Positions 1 to 10,214 of a stretch of DNA of 64,000 nt are shown here, one piece after another. The position numbers and the translations under genes are program-made. The notes beneath the pieces were generated by a model. That model was given only the letters and a program-made list of their open reading frames with translations. It searched no databases and was not told the DNA's origin. The stretch spans positions 37,952 to 101,951 of the forward strand of contig POWY01000008.1 of the NCBI GenBank assembly GCA_003044455.1, read 5' to 3'. Each line of letters begins with the position of its first letter. Position 1 is the first letter of the stretch. This DNA is from Neisseria bergeri (GTDB taxonomy: Bacteria > Pseudomonadota > Gammaproteobacteria > Burkholderiales > Neisseriaceae).

Positions 1-26
1 GTTCCCGTTAATCCCGCCTGATACAA

Positions 27-64
27 ATGCCGTCTGAAACCGGAAACGGTCTTTCAGACGGCAT
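27..64. terminator. Inverted DUS pair
   Basis: ATGCCGTCTGAA is followed 14 bases later by its reverse complement, giving a stem-loop. It lies before the first gene and probably ends a transcript from outside the window. Confidence 0.6.
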
Positions 65-124
65 TTCGACCATTTGACTGCGCGGTTTGCCCGTCCGGTC
101 CCTTGCCCTGAAACTGTTTGACTT

Positions 125-1519
125 ATGAAAAAATTTGCTTTGCTTCTTTTGTCCGTGCCGGCGGCGGCTGTTGCCGAAACGCCCGTTTTGCCCATACCCG
201 TGTCGAAGCAGGTGTTCGTGGACGGCAAGTTCGACGATAGGATAGTGCCTGCCGAAAGGCTTGAAAGGGTTGGCGAAACGGAAATTCCGGTAGAGCAGAT
301 CAACCGCGCCGTCGTCGCCCGTGATTGGGACACGCTGCAAACGCTGTTGTCAAGCTATCGCGCCCTGCCGGATTTCAATCCGGTTCTGCACGATTACGCG
401 CTGGGCGGTTTGCGCCGCAGCCAGTTGCGCCATGACGAGGCGGTGGCTTTGTATCGCGGCATTTTGGCGCAACAGCCCGATTTGGCGTATCCGCGTTTCG
501 ATTTGGGCGTGATGCTGTTTGAAAACAGGCAGTACCGCGAAGCGAAGGCGGAATTGGATCGGGCGAAACCCGATTTGCAGCCGCCGATGCAGCAACTTGC
601 CGACCGCTATCTTGCCGCCATAGACAAGGCTCAAGGCTGGAAGCCCGATGTGTCGCTGCAATACGAGCAAACGGACAATGTAAACAACGCTTCGTCCGAA
701 AAAACGATTGAATTTGCAGGAAAAAGCTGGACGAAAACCGCCGACAGCCTGCCGCAAAAGGCACACGGTTTGCGCTACGGCTTGGGCGTGTCGCGCGAAA
801 TCAATGCGGGCGGGCATCATTTCCTCTACGGCGACATCAGCGGCGGCGGCGTGCATTATTGGGATAACAAAGATTTCAGCGAACAGAGCCTGCGCCTGTC
901 GCTCGGCTATAAAAACCGTTCAGTAACGCGCTCGTTCGGCATCGTGCCGTTTGTCGAGCAAAACCTCTTAGGCGGCAGCCGATACAATTTCGTCGGCGGC
1001 TTCAATGCCGATTTCTCCCAACGCTTGAGCGAACACTGGCGGCTGACGCTGAACGCGGGCAATATGTGGAAGCATTATCAGGAAGACCGCACTGCCGCCC
1101 GATACGACAGCCATATGCCGCTGGCGGGCGCGACGCTGATGTATTCCGCGCCGAAAGACTGGCTGCTTTACGGCGGTGCGGACTGGTCGCACGACATGAC
1201 GAAAGAGGCGGAACAGGCTTCCGTCCGCAAGGGTTTGCGTGTCGGCGCGGTCAAAACGTTCGACGGCGGCTTGGGTCTGCGGGCAAACCTGCGCTATACC
1301 CGCAGGACTTTTGATGCACCCGGGACCATTGTGTACCGCTTCCCGCGCAAAGACCACGAATATCAGGCAAACCTGTCGTTGTGGCACGACAAAATCTCTT
1401 GGAAGGGCTTTACGCCGCAACTCAATTTCCTCTATCTGAAAATCGACAGCAATATGAAAAGTTTTTACACACGCAAAAACATGCAGATTTTCATGAGCGT
1501 GGAAAAGGATTTCAAATAA
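125..1519 (+). CDS. Slam-like (DUF560) outer-membrane barrel protein with TPR-like N-terminus
   Basis: 464 residues. A signal peptide (residues 1-18, MKKFALLLLSVPAAAVAE) is followed by a helical region (about 60-175) with TPR-like helix pairs. The C-terminal part, about 180-464, is rich in alternating aromatic and polar residues, as in an outer-membrane beta-barrel. This is the architecture of the Slam/DUF560 family. Well-studied Slam proteins move surface lipoproteins such as transferrin-binding protein B across the neisserial outer membrane. Length is close to Slam1 (about 490). No lipoprotein substrate gene is adjacent, so the cargo is unknown, although two lipoprotein genes lie within 3.5 kb. 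The family call is fairly firm; a true Slam function is inference. Confidence 0.7.
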   Translation: MKKFALLLLSVPAAAVAETPVLPIPVSKQVFVDGKFDDRIVPAERLERVGETEIPVEQINRAVVARDWDTLQTLLSSYRALPDFNPVLHDYALGGLRRSQLRHDEAVALYRGILAQQPDLAYPRFDLGVMLFENRQYREAKAELDRAKPDLQPPMQQLADRYLAAIDKAQGWKPDVSLQYEQTDNVNNASSEKTIEFAGKSWTKTADSLPQKAHGLRYGLGVSREINAGGHHFLYGDISGGGVHYWDNKDFSEQSLRLSLGYKNRSVTRSFGIVPFVEQNLLGGSRYNFVGGFNADFSQRLSEHWRLTLNAGNMWKHYQEDRTAARYDSHMPLAGATLMYSAPKDWLLYGGADWSHDMTKEAEQASVRKGLRVGAVKTFDGGLGLRANLRYTRRTFDAPGTIVYRFPRKDHEYQANLSLWHDKISWKGFTPQLNFLYLKIDSNMKSFYTRKNMQIFMSVEKDFK

Positions 1520-1528
1520 GCGCAAAAA

Positions 1529-1556
1529 ATGCCGTCTGAACGTTTTTCAGACGGCA
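1529..1556. terminator. DUS-pair terminator after the Slam-like gene
   Basis: An inverted pair of full DUS copies with a 4-base loop, flanked by an A run on the left and a T run on the right. It starts 9 bases after the stop codon. Confidence 0.85.
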
Positions 1557-1681
1557 TTTTTTGCTGTCGGAAACATACCGTCGGCAACATCTGTGAGCAG
1601 AATCAAAAACAGCCGCATCATTTATTGTCAACGCCCATACCGGCAGAGTAACATTGCGTTTTTCCCCCACCGGTATCCGCC

Positions 1682-3190
1682 ATGATCACCAATCCCGCAA
1701 ACGTCCTTGCCTCCGTCGATTTGGGTTCCAACAGTTTCCGCCTCCAGATTTGCGAAAACAACAACGGACAGTTGAAAGTCATCGATTCCTTCAAACAGAT
1801 GGTCCGTTTTGCCGCCGGTCTGGACGAACAGAAAAACCTCAGTGCATCCTCACAGGAACAGGCTTTAGACTGCCTGGCAAAATTCGGCGAACGCCTGCGC
1901 GGCTTCCGCCCTGAACAGGTACGCGCCGTAGCAACCAATACATTCCGCGTTGCCAAAAACATCGCAGATTTCCTTCCCAAGGCTGAAGCGGCACTGGGTT
2001 TCCCCATAGAAATCATCGCCGGGCGCGAAGAGGCCCGGCTGATTTATACCGGCGTCGTCCACACCCTTCCCCCGGAAGGCGGCAAAATGCTGGTTATCGA
2101 CATCGGCGGCGGCTCGACAGAATTCATTATCGGTTCAACCCTGCGCCCCGACATTACCGAAAGCCTGCCTTTAGGCTGCGTTACCTACAGCCTGCGCTTC
2201 TTCCAAAACAAAATCACCGCCAAAGACTTCCAATCTGCCATTTCTGCCGCCCGTAACGAAATCCAACGCATCAGCAAAAACATGAAGCGCGAAGGTTGGG
2301 ATTCCGCCGTCGGAACTTCGGGTTCGGCAAAATCCATCCGCGACGTCCTTGCAGCCGAATTGCCGCAAGAGGCAGACATTACCTATAAAGGCATGCGCGC
2401 CCTTGCCGAACGCATCGTCGAAGCCGGCTCGGTCAAAAAGGCCAAATTTGAAAACCTGAAACCGGAACGCATCGAAGTCTTTGCCGGCGGGCTTGCCGTG
2501 ATGATGGCGGCATTTGAAGAATTGGAACTCAATAAAATGACCGTAACCGAAGCCGCTCTGCGGGACGGTGTGTTCTACGACCTGATAGGCCGTGCGCTGA
2601 ACGAAGACATGCGCGAACAAACGGTTTCGGAGTTCCAACACCGCTATCACGTCAGCCTCAATCAGGCAAAACGCGTTGCCGATACCGCACAAACCTTTAT
2701 GGATAGCCTCTGCCACGTCAAAAACGTTACCGTCCAAGAGCTTGCCCTTTGGAAACAATATCTCGGACGTGCCGCGCGCCTGCACGAAATCGGTTTGGAC
2801 ATCGCCCACACGGGATATCACAAACATTCCGCCTACATCCTGGAAAACGCCGATATGCCGGGTTTCTCACGTAAAGAACAGACCATACTTGCCCAACTGG
2901 TCATCGGTCATCGCGGCGATATGAAAAAAATGGGCGGCATTATCGGCACCAACGAAATGTTGTGGTATGCCGTTTTGTCCCTGCGCCTTGCCGCCCTGTT
3001 CTGCCGTTCGCGTCAAGACCTGTCTTTCCCGAAAAACATGCAGTTGCGCACGGATACGGAAAGCCACGGCTTCATCCTGCGTATTGACAGTGAATGGCTG
3101 GAACGCCACCCCCTGATTGCCGACGCATTGGAATATGAAAGCGTCCAATGGCAAAAAGTCAATATGCCGTTTAAAGTTGAAGCCGTCTGA
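1682..3190 (+). CDS. ppx: Exopolyphosphatase (Ppx/GppA family)
   Basis: 502 residues. It hydrolyses terminal phosphates from inorganic polyphosphate (and possibly pppGpp) in the cytoplasm. The N-terminal ASKHA-fold motif ASVDLGSNSFRL (about residues 10-21) and the second phosphate-binding loop IDIGGGSTEFI (about 139-149) are intact. A helical HD-like C-terminal region follows, as in the full-length Ppx family. The gene is monocistronic, with DUS-pair terminators on both sides. Start at the ATG at 1682. Confidence 0.93.
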   Translation: MITNPANVLASVDLGSNSFRLQICENNNGQLKVIDSFKQMVRFAAGLDEQKNLSASSQEQALDCLAKFGERLRGFRPEQVRAVATNTFRVAKNIADFLPKAEAALGFPIEIIAGREEARLIYTGVVHTLPPEGGKMLVIDIGGGSTEFIIGSTLRPDITESLPLGCVTYSLRFFQNKITAKDFQSAISAARNEIQRISKNMKREGWDSAVGTSGSAKSIRDVLAAELPQEADITYKGMRALAERIVEAGSVKKAKFENLKPERIEVFAGGLAVMMAAFEELELNKMTVTEAALRDGVFYDLIGRALNEDMREQTVSEFQHRYHVSLNQAKRVADTAQTFMDSLCHVKNVTVQELALWKQYLGRAARLHEIGLDIAHTGYHKHSAYILENADMPGFSRKEQTILAQLVIGHRGDMKKMGGIIGTNEMLWYAVLSLRLAALFCRSRQDLSFPKNMQLRTDTESHGFILRIDSEWLERHPLIADALEYESVQWQKVNMPFKVEAV

Positions 3191-3203
3191 CCTTTACAAA
3201 CCA

Positions 3204-3233
3204 AATGCCGTCTGAATGATGTTCAGACGGCAT
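3204..3233. terminator. DUS-pair terminator after ppx
   Basis: Two inverted DUS copies separated by six bases, 13 bases after the ppx stop. Confidence 0.8.
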
Positions 3234-3436
3234 TTCCCTATCCGCAACACCCAAAAGAACCGACTGCCTTGTATCTATGACGGCAGACGGGTCGATTTGC
3301 AACTCCAAGCAAAAACCTGCTTATATGCGCGGCAAATTCAGCCAACCCGAATAAGACCAAGCCAGTCTTTCATAACCCGCATACATGGTGCAGACCACAT
3401 CCCGTCAAGGCGGAACCGGACTCAGGACATAGATAA

Positions 3437-3460
3437 AGCGGCAACCGGATGGCTGCCGCT
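3437..3460. terminator. Stem-loop terminator of the small lipoprotein gene
   Basis: AGCGGCAACC and GGCTGCCGCT form a 10-base stem with one mismatch, with A/T runs on both sides. It lies 20 bases past the stop of the minus-strand lipoprotein gene. Between the ppx terminator and this hairpin (3234-3436) I see no gene. Confidence 0.65.
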
Positions 3461-3479
3461 TTTTTAAACAATCGAAAAA

Positions 3480-3803
3480 TTATTTAGCAGCGTCTTTCAT
3501 TTTGTCTGCCGCTTCTTGAGTCGCATCAGCAGCTTTGTTCAAAGTATCTTTAGCTGCTTCAGTTACAGCTTCTTTGGTTTCAGTCACAGCTTGATCGGCA
3601 CTTTCTTTTGCATCAGCTGCAGCATCTTTGATTTTATCTTTCGCTTCTTGAGTAGCAGAAGCAGCAGACTCAGCGACAGAAGCCGCGGTATCTTTAACAT
3701 CGGACTGAACGGCTTGAGCCGCTTCCTTAGTCTCTTGTTTAGCCTCTTGTGAGCATGCCGCCAAAGCAGCCGCCATCATTGCAGCAATCAGTAATTTTTT
3801 CAT
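3480..3803 (-). CDS. Small helical lipoprotein (Ag473-like)
   Basis: 107 residues. A lipoprotein signal ends in the lipobox LAAC with Cys17. The mature part is almost entirely Ala, Lys, Glu, Asp and Thr in repeating KEAAxxA / KDxAxxA units, which predicts one long amphipathic helix or coiled coil without a globular domain. It matches what I remember of the meningococcal surface lipoprotein Ag473 (NMB1468). That identity rests on memory of its composition and its position next to ppx. Function unknown. The gene is monocistronic with its own terminator. Confidence 0.85.
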   Translation of the reverse strand: MKKLLIAAMMAAALAACSQEAKQETKEAAQAVQSDVKDTAASVAESAASATQEAKDKIKDAAADAKESADQAVTETKEAVTEAAKDTLNKAADATQEAADKMKDAAK

Positions 3804-4166
3804 ATCCTATCCTTCTTACATTTTTAATTTAAATTTCAGTTAAAAAACTATTTTATGAAAACAGCGGGAAAATTGTAACACACATTCTTCTCATTTTGAG
3901 TTTCCCGTCAGTGTAAACTCGACCAAATCGCCATCACGGATGGATAGATTATCCAGCTGACAGAAATGCTCCTTACCGTTCTCTCCTCTATGTAGCTATT
4001 GCCCCTATTGGAACAAAACCACTTTTATATTTACTTTTCCTATCTGACGAATTTCCATTTCTGCAAACAATTCCCCGACCGTCTCCATCAGGACAAAGAA
4101 CTTGTTGCAGCCACTTTACTGAAAGGACTAGGAAAACTCAAATGCATTATGGGATTTTTGAATACC
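3804..4166. other. Intergenic stretch without a recognisable gene
   Basis: AT-rich immediately upstream of the Ag473-like gene, so its promoter is probably here. Further right, on the minus strand, about 31 codons remain open and end at a stop near 3894 (reading ...LSIRDGDLVEFTLTGNSK). That looks protein-like and could be the tail of a lost gene. I cannot name it. Confidence 0.35.
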
Positions 4167-4712
4167 TCAATAATGGCGGCGGCGGAAATAAAACATCCCC
4201 TCACTGTCGATTTCCAGCACATAGCGTCCGTTCTGCACGGCGGCATATCCGCTTTTCCCCGTCTGGTAAGGTTGCAGTGCAGCATGCGAAACCAGGTAAT
4301 CCGTCAGCTTCCCGCCGTCTTGCGCGACATTGTCCACCAGTTTGGCAAACAAGGTATGACACACGCCGTTTGCCGCCCAACCTGCCGGACCGCCCTTATC
4401 GTCGGTTTCCATGCATTTGCCGCTGATGACTTCCAAGTCGTTGGGATGCTTGCCGATCAGTTGCAACACATTCTGTTCCGACAAGCCCTCGATCGGATAA
4501 GTCAGCTGTTTTTTGCCTTCAGCCGTTTTTCCTTCTTGCACCCCGCCCAGAGCCAAGCCAGCAATCGCCGTATTGTCGATATATTTGACTTTGAAAACCG
4601 GTTTCGGCGCACTTTGTACCGCATTTTGCGGCTGTTCCGCCGTATTTTCGGATTTGCCGCAGGCGGCAAGCAGCAGGCAGCCGCCCAATATGGCAAAAGG
4701 TATTTTCAGCAT
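4167..4712 (-). CDS. Putative lipoprotein of unknown function
   Basis: 181 residues. The signal peptide ends in the lipobox LAAC with Cys18, followed by an Asn/Glu/Gln linker (GKSENTAEQPQ), then a small mixed alpha/beta domain of about 140 residues. Two further Cys residues (in SGKCMET and GVCHTLF) could form a disulphide in the periplasm. I do not recognise a functional family. It lies upstream of trpS on the same strand, but a DUS-pair terminator separates them, so it is probably transcribed alone. Confidence 0.8.
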   Translation of the reverse strand: MLKIPFAILGGCLLLAACGKSENTAEQPQNAVQSAPKPVFKVKYIDNTAIAGLALGGVQEGKTAEGKKQLTYPIEGLSEQNVLQLIGKHPNDLEVISGKCMETDDKGGPAGWAANGVCHTLFAKLVDNVAQDGGKLTDYLVSHAALQPYQTGKSGYAAVQNGRYVLEIDSEGMFYFRRRHY

Positions 4713-4735
4713 TCCACACTCCTGATGGTTTCAAA

Positions 4736-4775
4736 ATGCCGTCTGAAACACTGACAATGGATGTTCAGACGGCAT
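4736..4775. terminator. DUS-pair terminator downstream of trpS
   Basis: Inverted full DUS copies with a 16-base loop, four bases beyond the trpS stop on the minus strand. Confidence 0.75.
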
Positions 4776-4779
4776 GGGT

Positions 4780-5790
4780 TTATTTCAATGGGCGGATACC
4801 GACCGCATCGCGTACCTTATTCAAAAGTTCGCGCGCTTCTTTGCGCGCTTTGGCCGCGCCTGCCTGCAGGATGTCTTCGATTTGCGAAGGATTAGAGGTC
4901 AGCTCGTTGTAGCGTTCGCGCGGTTCGGCGAGTTCGGCGTTGATTTTCGCCGCCAAAAGTTTTTTGGCCTCACCCCAAGCCAAGCCTTCGGCAAGCATTT
5001 GCGTAAATTCCGCCGTTACAGACGGCGTGGAGAAGGCCTTGTAGATTTCAAACAAGGGGCTTTCGTCGGGCTGTTTCGGCTCGCCCGGTTCTTTCATATT
5101 GGTGATGATTTTATTGACCGATTTTTGGGTTTTCTTGTCGTTTTCCCAAAGCGGAATGGTGTTGCCGTAAGATTTGGACATTTTGCGTCCGTCCAAGCCG
5201 ACCAAAAGTTCGACGTTTTCGTCGATTTTCACTTCAGGCAGGGTGAAGAGTTCTTGGAAACGGTGGTTGAAGCGGCCGGCGATGTCGCGCGCCATTTCGA
5301 CGTGTTGGATTTGGTCGCGCCCGACGGGGACTTCGTTGGCGTTGAACATCAGAATGTCGGCAGTCATCAGAATCGGATAACTGAACAAACCCATTTCCAC
5401 GCCGAAATCAGGGTCTTCCTGCCCGTTTTCCGCATTTGCCTGCACGGCGGCTTTGTAGGCGTGGGCGCGGTTCATCAAACCTTTGGCGGTAATGCAGGTT
5501 AGAATCCAGTTCAATTCCATCACTTCGGGAATGTCGCTTTGGCGGTAGAAGGTGGTGCGCTCGGGATCGAGTCCGCAGGCAAGCCAAGTGGCGGCAACGG
5601 CTTGGGTGGATTGGTGAATCATCTCCGGATCGTGGCATTTGATGATGCCGTGGTAATCGGCGAGGAAGAGGAAGGATTCGGTATCGGGGTTTTGCGCCTC
5701 GCGGACGGCGGGGCGGATGGCACCGACGTAGTTGCCCAGATGCGGGATGCCGGTGGTGGTTACGCCGGTCAGAACTCGTTTTTTGCTCAT
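4780..5790 (-). CDS. trpS: Tryptophanyl-tRNA synthetase
   Basis: 336 residues, the usual TrpRS length. This class I synthetase charges tRNA-Trp in the cytoplasm. The HIGH-like motif HLGN is at residues 17-20 and KMSKS at 203-207; the GxDQxxH-type sequence VGRDQIQH is at 156-163. It starts at [10 protein letters not shown] and stands alone, with a DUS-pair terminator behind it. Confidence 0.97.
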   Translation of the reverse strand: MSKKRVLTGVTTTGIPHLGNYVGAIRPAVREAQNPDTESFLFLADYHGIIKCHDPEMIHQSTQAVAATWLACGLDPERTTFYRQSDIPEVMELNWILTCITAKGLMNRAHAYKAAVQANAENGQEDPDFGVEMGLFSYPILMTADILMFNANEVPVGRDQIQHVEMARDIAGRFNHRFQELFTLPEVKIDENVELLVGLDGRKMSKSYGNTIPLWENDKKTQKSVNKIITNMKEPGEPKQPDESPLFEIYKAFSTPSVTAEFTQMLAEGLAWGEAKKLLAAKINAELAEPRERYNELTSNPSQIEDILQAGAAKARKEARELLNKVRDAVGIRPLK

Positions 5791-5811
5791 AAAAATGTCC
5801 TTACGGCATCA

Positions 5812-5877
5812 ATGCCGTCTGAAAGGGAAAAAGATGCGCCGATTATACCCGATTCACAATATTTGTTCAGACGGCAT
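5812..5877. repeat. Divergent-region DUS pair
   Basis: Two inverted DUS copies 41 bases apart in the trpS-clpB intergenic region. The long loop makes a terminator role doubtful; they probably serve DNA uptake only. Confidence 0.5.
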
Positions 5878-5985
5878 CGGACGTTTCCCTATTGGACAGA
5901 TTAAGTTATACACACGAATTAAAAAATTTATTTCAATCGTATTCAACAAGATACGTAATTAAACCTGAAAAGTTAAAATCTGACG

Positions 5986-6014
5986 CTTGAGTTATCCACA
6001 ATTATGCACATATA
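5986..6014 (+). promoter_or_regulatory. Possible sigma-32 (RpoH) promoter of clpB
   Basis: CTTGAG (5986-5991) resembles the sigma-32 -35 element CTTGAA. It is followed 15 bases later by CACATATA (6007-6014), a partial match to the C-rich -10 element. The position, about 40 bases before the clpB ATG, suits a heat-shock promoter. The -10 match is weak. Confidence 0.4.
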
Positions 6015-6050
6015 GGCTTCGACAGCGGACATTTTGAAAAGGAAACGAAA

Positions 6051-8630
6051 ATGCGATACGACAAATTAACCGCCAAATTCCAACAAGCCCTTGCAGAAGC
6101 TCAGAGTTTGGCGTTGGCTGCGGACAGCAGCTATTTGGAAGCAGGCTTCGTGCTGAAAGCCCTGCTTGACGACCAAAACAGCGGGGCTGCCGCGCTCTTG
6201 GCTCATGCTGGTGTGAATGTGCCGCAAGTGAAACAGCGTTTGCAGCAGCATTTGAACAGCCTGCCGAAAGTGTCCGGTCAGGGCGGCGACATTTTGCCCA
6301 GCCGCGAATTGCAGGCGGTGTTGAACCTGATGGACAAAGCCGCAACCAAACGCGGCGATGCCTATATCGCCAGCGAACTTTTCCTGCTTGCCTTGGTACA
6401 ACAGAACGATGCGACCGGCAAAATCCTGAAAGAAGCCGGTGCGACCGAACAAAACATCAACGCCGCGATCGACGCGGTACGAGGAGGACAAAACGTGAAC
6501 GATGCCAATGCCGAAGACCAACGCGATGCTCTGAAAAAATATACGCTCGACCTGACCCAGCGTGCCCGCGACGGCAAGCTTGACCCCGTTATCGGTCGTG
6601 ATGATGAAATCCGCCGCGCGATTCAGGTGCTGCAACGCCGAACCAAAAACAACCCAGTGTTGATCGGTGAGCCGGGTGTGGGTAAAACCGCTATTGTTGA
6701 AGGCTTGGCGCAACGTATCGTCAACGGCGAAGTCCCCGAATCCCTGCGCAACAAACGCCTTTTGGTTTTGGACTTGGCGGCTTTGATTGCCGGCGCGAAA
6801 TACCGTGGCGAATTTGAAGAACGCTTGAAAGGCGTGTTGAACGACTTGGCGAAAGACGACGGCAACACCCTGATTTTCATCGATGAAATCCATACTTTGG
6901 TCGGTGCGGGCAAAACCGACGGCGCGATGGATGCGGGCAATATGTTGAAACCGGCTTTGGCACGCGGCGAATTGCACTGCATCGGCGCGACCACCTTGGA
7001 CGAATACCGCCAATACATCGAAAAAGACGCGGCACTCGAACGCCGCTTCCAAAAAGTATTGGTCGGCGAACCCAGCGTGGAAGACACCATCGCCATTTTG
7101 CGCGGTTTGCAGGAACGTTATGAAATCCACCACGGTATCGATATTACCGACCCTGCTATTGTTGCCGCCGCAGAATTGAGCGACCGCTACATCACCGACC
7201 GCTTCCTGCCCGATAAAGCGATTGATTTGATTGACGAAGCCGCCAGCCGTGTCAAGATGGAAAAAGAAACCAAGCCGGAAGCAATGGACAAAATCGACCG
7301 CCGTCTAATTCAGCTTCGGATGGAAAAGGCGCACGTTGAAAAAGAAAAAGACGATGCCAGCAAAAAACGTTTGGAACTGATAGACGAGGAAATCAACGGT
7401 CTGCAAAAAGAATACGCCGATTTAGACGAAATCAGGAAAGCCGAAAAAGCGATTTCAGACGGTGTCGCCAATATTAAGAAACAAATTGACGAAGTCAAAA
7501 TTAAAATCGAACAGGCAAAACGGCAAGGCGATTTAGCACTGGCTTCAAAATTGATGTATGAAGATTTGGAACATTTGGAAAAACAGCGTGCAGCCGCCGA
7601 ACGGGAAGATACGGACAGCACAAAACCGGCAAACAAACTCTTGCGTAATAATGTCGGTGCTGAGGAAATCGCAGAGGTGGTTTCCCGCATGACCGGCATT
7701 CCCGTATCCAAAATGATGGAAGGCGAACGCGATAAATTGTTGAAAATGGAAGAAGTATTGCACCGCCGCGTAGTCGGTCAAGACGAAGCCGTGCGTGCCG
7801 TGTCCGACGCTATCCGCCGCAGCCGTTCCGGTTTGGCCGATCCGAATAAACCTTACGGCAGCTTCCTGTTCCTAGGCCCGACCGGTGTGGGTAAAACCGA
7901 GTTGTGCAAAGCCTTGGCAGGCTTCCTGTTCGACAGCGAAGACCACCTCATCCGTATCGATATGTCCGAATACATGGAAAAACACGCCGTTGCCCGCTTA
8001 ATCGGCGCGCCTCCGGGCTATGTCGGCTACGAAGAAGGCGGCTACCTGACCGAACAAGTGCGCCGCAAACCGTACAGCGTGATTCTTTTGGACGAAGTGG
8101 AAAAAGCCCATCCCGACGTGTTCAACATCCTGCTGCAAGTATTGGATGACGGCCGTTTGACCGACGGGCAAGGCAGGACGGTAGATTTTAAAAACACCGT
8201 GATTGTGATGACTTCCAACATCGGCAGCCAGCACATCCAACAAATGGGCATTCAGGACTACGAAGCAGTGAAAGAAGTTGTGATGGAGGATGTGAAAGAA
8301 CATTTCCGTCCTGAAATGATCAACCGCATCGACGAAGTGGTCGTGTTCCATGGCTTGGATCAGGCAAACATCCGCAGCATTGCGAAAATCCAGCTTAAAG
8401 GTTTGGAAAAACGTTTGGAAAAACAAAACCTGCGCCTGACTGTTTCCGATGCCGCTCTGGACATCATCGCCAAAGCCGGTTTCGACCCGATTTACGGCGC
8501 ACGTCCGCTCAAACGCGCGATCCAATCGGAAATCGAAAACCCGCTGGCAAAAGCCCTGCTTGCCGGAAACTATGCGCCCGAAAGCGAAATCAGGGTGGAA
8601 GCCGACGGCGACAGACTGAAATTTGCCTGA
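6051..8630 (+). CDS. clpB: ClpB chaperone (AAA+ disaggregase)
   Basis: 859 residues (E. coli ClpB has 857). ClpB rescues aggregated proteins together with DnaK. The order is complete: N-domain (1-145), first AAA+ module with Walker A GEPGVGKT near 206-213, middle coiled-coil (about 400-525, Lys/Glu-rich), second AAA+ module with Walker A GPTGVGKT near 609-616, and the C-terminal D2 small domain. The presence of the middle coiled coil separates it from ClpA and ClpC. A good Shine-Dalgarno (AAGGAAA) precedes the ATG, and a possible RpoH promoter lies upstream. Confidence 0.97.
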   Translation: MRYDKLTAKFQQALAEAQSLALAADSSYLEAGFVLKALLDDQNSGAAALLAHAGVNVPQVKQRLQQHLNSLPKVSGQGGDILPSRELQAVLNLMDKAATKRGDAYIASELFLLALVQQNDATGKILKEAGATEQNINAAIDAVRGGQNVNDANAEDQRDALKKYTLDLTQRARDGKLDPVIGRDDEIRRAIQVLQRRTKNNPVLIGEPGVGKTAIVEGLAQRIVNGEVPESLRNKRLLVLDLAALIAGAKYRGEFEERLKGVLNDLAKDDGNTLIFIDEIHTLVGAGKTDGAMDAGNMLKPALARGELHCIGATTLDEYRQYIEKDAALERRFQKVLVGEPSVEDTIAILRGLQERYEIHHGIDITDPAIVAAAELSDRYITDRFLPDKAIDLIDEAASRVKMEKETKPEAMDKIDRRLIQLRMEKAHVEKEKDDASKKRLELIDEEINGLQKEYADLDEIRKAEKAISDGVANIKKQIDEVKIKIEQAKRQGDLALASKLMYEDLEHLEKQRAAAEREDTDSTKPANKLLRNNVGAEEIAEVVSRMTGIPVSKMMEGERDKLLKMEEVLHRRVVGQDEAVRAVSDAIRRSRSGLADPNKPYGSFLFLGPTGVGKTELCKALAGFLFDSEDHLIRIDMSEYMEKHAVARLIGAPPGYVGYEEGGYLTEQVRRKPYSVILLDEVEKAHPDVFNILLQVLDDGRLTDGQGRTVDFKNTVIVMTSNIGSQHIQQMGIQDYEAVKEVVMEDVKEHFRPEMINRIDEVVVFHGLDQANIRSIAKIQLKGLEKRLEKQNLRLTVSDAALDIIAKAGFDPIYGARPLKRAIQSEIENPLAKALLAGNYAPESEIRVEADGDRLKFA

Positions 8631-8649
8631 TTCGTTCCTGCTGTTGAAA

Positions 8650-8686
8650 ATGCCGTCTGAAACGGGAATCTCCGTTTCAGACGGCA
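8650..8686. terminator. Shared bidirectional DUS-pair terminator
   Basis: An inverted DUS pair extended by complementary GAAACGG/CCGTTTC bases, sitting between the convergent clpB and alaA genes. Confidence 0.85.
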
Positions 8687-8701
8687 TTTTTTATCAGAAT
8701 C

Positions 8702-9916
8702 CTACTGATGGTAGGTTTGCAGGAATCTTGCCAACCTGCCCATCGCCTCTTCAATCTGATGGACGTAAGGCAGCGTAACAATGCGGAAATGGTCGGGTTT
8801 GATCCAATTAAACCCCGTTCCCTGTACCAGCAAGACTTTTTCGCGCACCAGCAAATCGTAAATGAATTTCATGTCATCGTGGATACGGTACATTTCGGTA
8901 TCGATTTTTGGGAACATATACATCGCACCCATCGGTTTGACGCAGGACACGCCGGGAATCTGGTTGACCAGTTCCCACGCCCTGTTGCGCTGTTCCAAAA
9001 GCCGCCCGCCGGGCAAAATGAATTCGTTAATGCTCTGATAGCCGCCCAATGCCGTCTGAATCGCGTGCTGCATCGGCGTATTAGCACACAGGCGCATGGA
9101 CGAAAGCATATCCAAACCCTCGATATAACCTTTTGCATGATGTTTCGGCCCGTTGAGCACCATCCAGCCTTGGCGGAATCCGGCGACGCGGTAGGCTTTG
9201 GACAAACCGTTGAACGTTACCGTCAAAAGGTCGGGGGCAAGCGCGGCAATATGGTGGTGAACCGCGCCGTCGTAGAGGATTTTGTCGTAAATCTCGTCGG
9301 CAAAGATAATCAGACCATGTTTGCGCGCCAGTTCGGCGATTTCCAGCAGGATTTCCCTGCTGTACACCGCGCCTGTCGGATTATTGGGATTGATGACGAC
9401 GAGGGCTTTGGTTTTGGGCGTGATTTTGGCTTCCATATCGGAAAGGTTGGGAAACCAGCCGTTTTCTTCGTCGCACAGATAATGGCGTACCGTACCGCCC
9501 GCAAGCGTTGCCGCCGCCGTCCACAAAGGGTAGTCGGGCGCGGGAATCAGGATTTCGTCGCCGTCGTTGAGCAATGCCTGCATAGACATCGTAATCAGCT
9601 CGGACACGCCGTTGCCGATATAGACATCGTTTACCGTAATATCGCGCAAACCTTTGGTCTGATAGTAGTGAACGATGGCTTTGCGGGCGGAATACAGCCC
9701 TTTGGAATCGCAATAGCCTTGCGAAGTCGGCAGGTTGCGGATGACATCGACCAAGATTTCATCAGGGGCTTCAAAGCCGAACGGCGCAGGGTTGCCGATA
9801 TTGAGCTTGAGGATTTTATTGCCCTCCTCTTCCAACTGAAGGGCTTTTTTGTGAACCGGCCCGCGTATGTCGTAACAGACGTGGTCGAGCTTTGCAGACT
9901 TGGGAAACTTATCCAT
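8702..9916 (-). CDS. alaA: Alanine aminotransferase AlaA-like
   Basis: 404 residues of PLP-dependent fold-type I aminotransferase (class Ib). It is very close to E. coli AlaA (YfbQ) along its whole length: VCYDIRGPV near the start, LNIGNPAPFGF at 38-48, and the PLP lysine in NGLSKAYRVAG (Lys240, same number as in E. coli). AlaA makes alanine from pyruvate and glutamate. It is transcribed toward clpB, with a shared terminator. The tautomerase gene upstream is on the same strand, 88 bases away. Confidence 0.92.
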   Translation of the reverse strand: MDKFPKSAKLDHVCYDIRGPVHKKALQLEEEGNKILKLNIGNPAPFGFEAPDEILVDVIRNLPTSQGYCDSKGLYSARKAIVHYYQTKGLRDITVNDVYIGNGVSELITMSMQALLNDGDEILIPAPDYPLWTAAATLAGGTVRHYLCDEENGWFPNLSDMEAKITPKTKALVVINPNNPTGAVYSREILLEIAELARKHGLIIFADEIYDKILYDGAVHHHIAALAPDLLTVTFNGLSKAYRVAGFRQGWMVLNGPKHHAKGYIEGLDMLSSMRLCANTPMQHAIQTALGGYQSINEFILPGGRLLEQRNRAWELVNQIPGVSCVKPMGAMYMFPKIDTEMYRIHDDMKFIYDLLVREKVLLVQGTGFNWIKPDHFRIVTLPYVHQIEEAMGRLARFLQTYHQ

Positions 9917-10004
9917 AATGTGTTCCGTAAATTTTGGGCAATGGGTGGGAATGTACTCTTTTTCACGCGGAATTTAAAGCATCAGGGCGGGGTTTTCAGG
10001 TTTT

Positions 10005-10214
10005 TCACCTGCCCTCTTTGCGCCGTTCGCTGACGCTTTTGCCGCCTATGCCCCAGTTATCGGTATCCACTTCATCGATAACGACCACTGTCGTCTCAGG
10101 ATTTTTACCCAACACACGACCCAACAATTCGGTTACACCTTGTATCAGCTCCGCCTTCTGCTCCGTACTCGGCGCTTCCTTACCACCGGTTACTTTAATA
10201 TTGACATAGGGCAT
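10005..10214 (-). CDS. 4-oxalocrotonate tautomerase family protein (DmpI-like)
   Basis: 69 residues. MPYVNIKVTGG places a proline directly after the initiator Met; once Met is removed, this is the catalytic Pro1 of the tautomerase superfamily. The family's conserved mid-region is seen in VVIDEVDTDNWGIGG. There is no catechol-degradation operon nearby, so the substrate is unknown; many genomes carry such orphan copies. A good ribosome-binding site (GGAGAAAT) precedes the start. Confidence 0.85.
   Translation of the reverse strand: MPYVNIKVTGGKEAPSTEQKAELIQGVTELLGRVLGKNPETTVVVIDEVDTDNWGIGGKSVSERRKEGR

Noticed and set aside
3999..4754. A 251-codon frame on plus
   Set aside because: Opposite the lipoprotein gene, which has a clear lipobox and start.
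8708..10033. A 441-codon open frame on plus
   Set aside because: It lies wholly opposite alaA; GC-rich neisserial genes often leave the complementary strand open. No ribosome-binding site or family resemblance.
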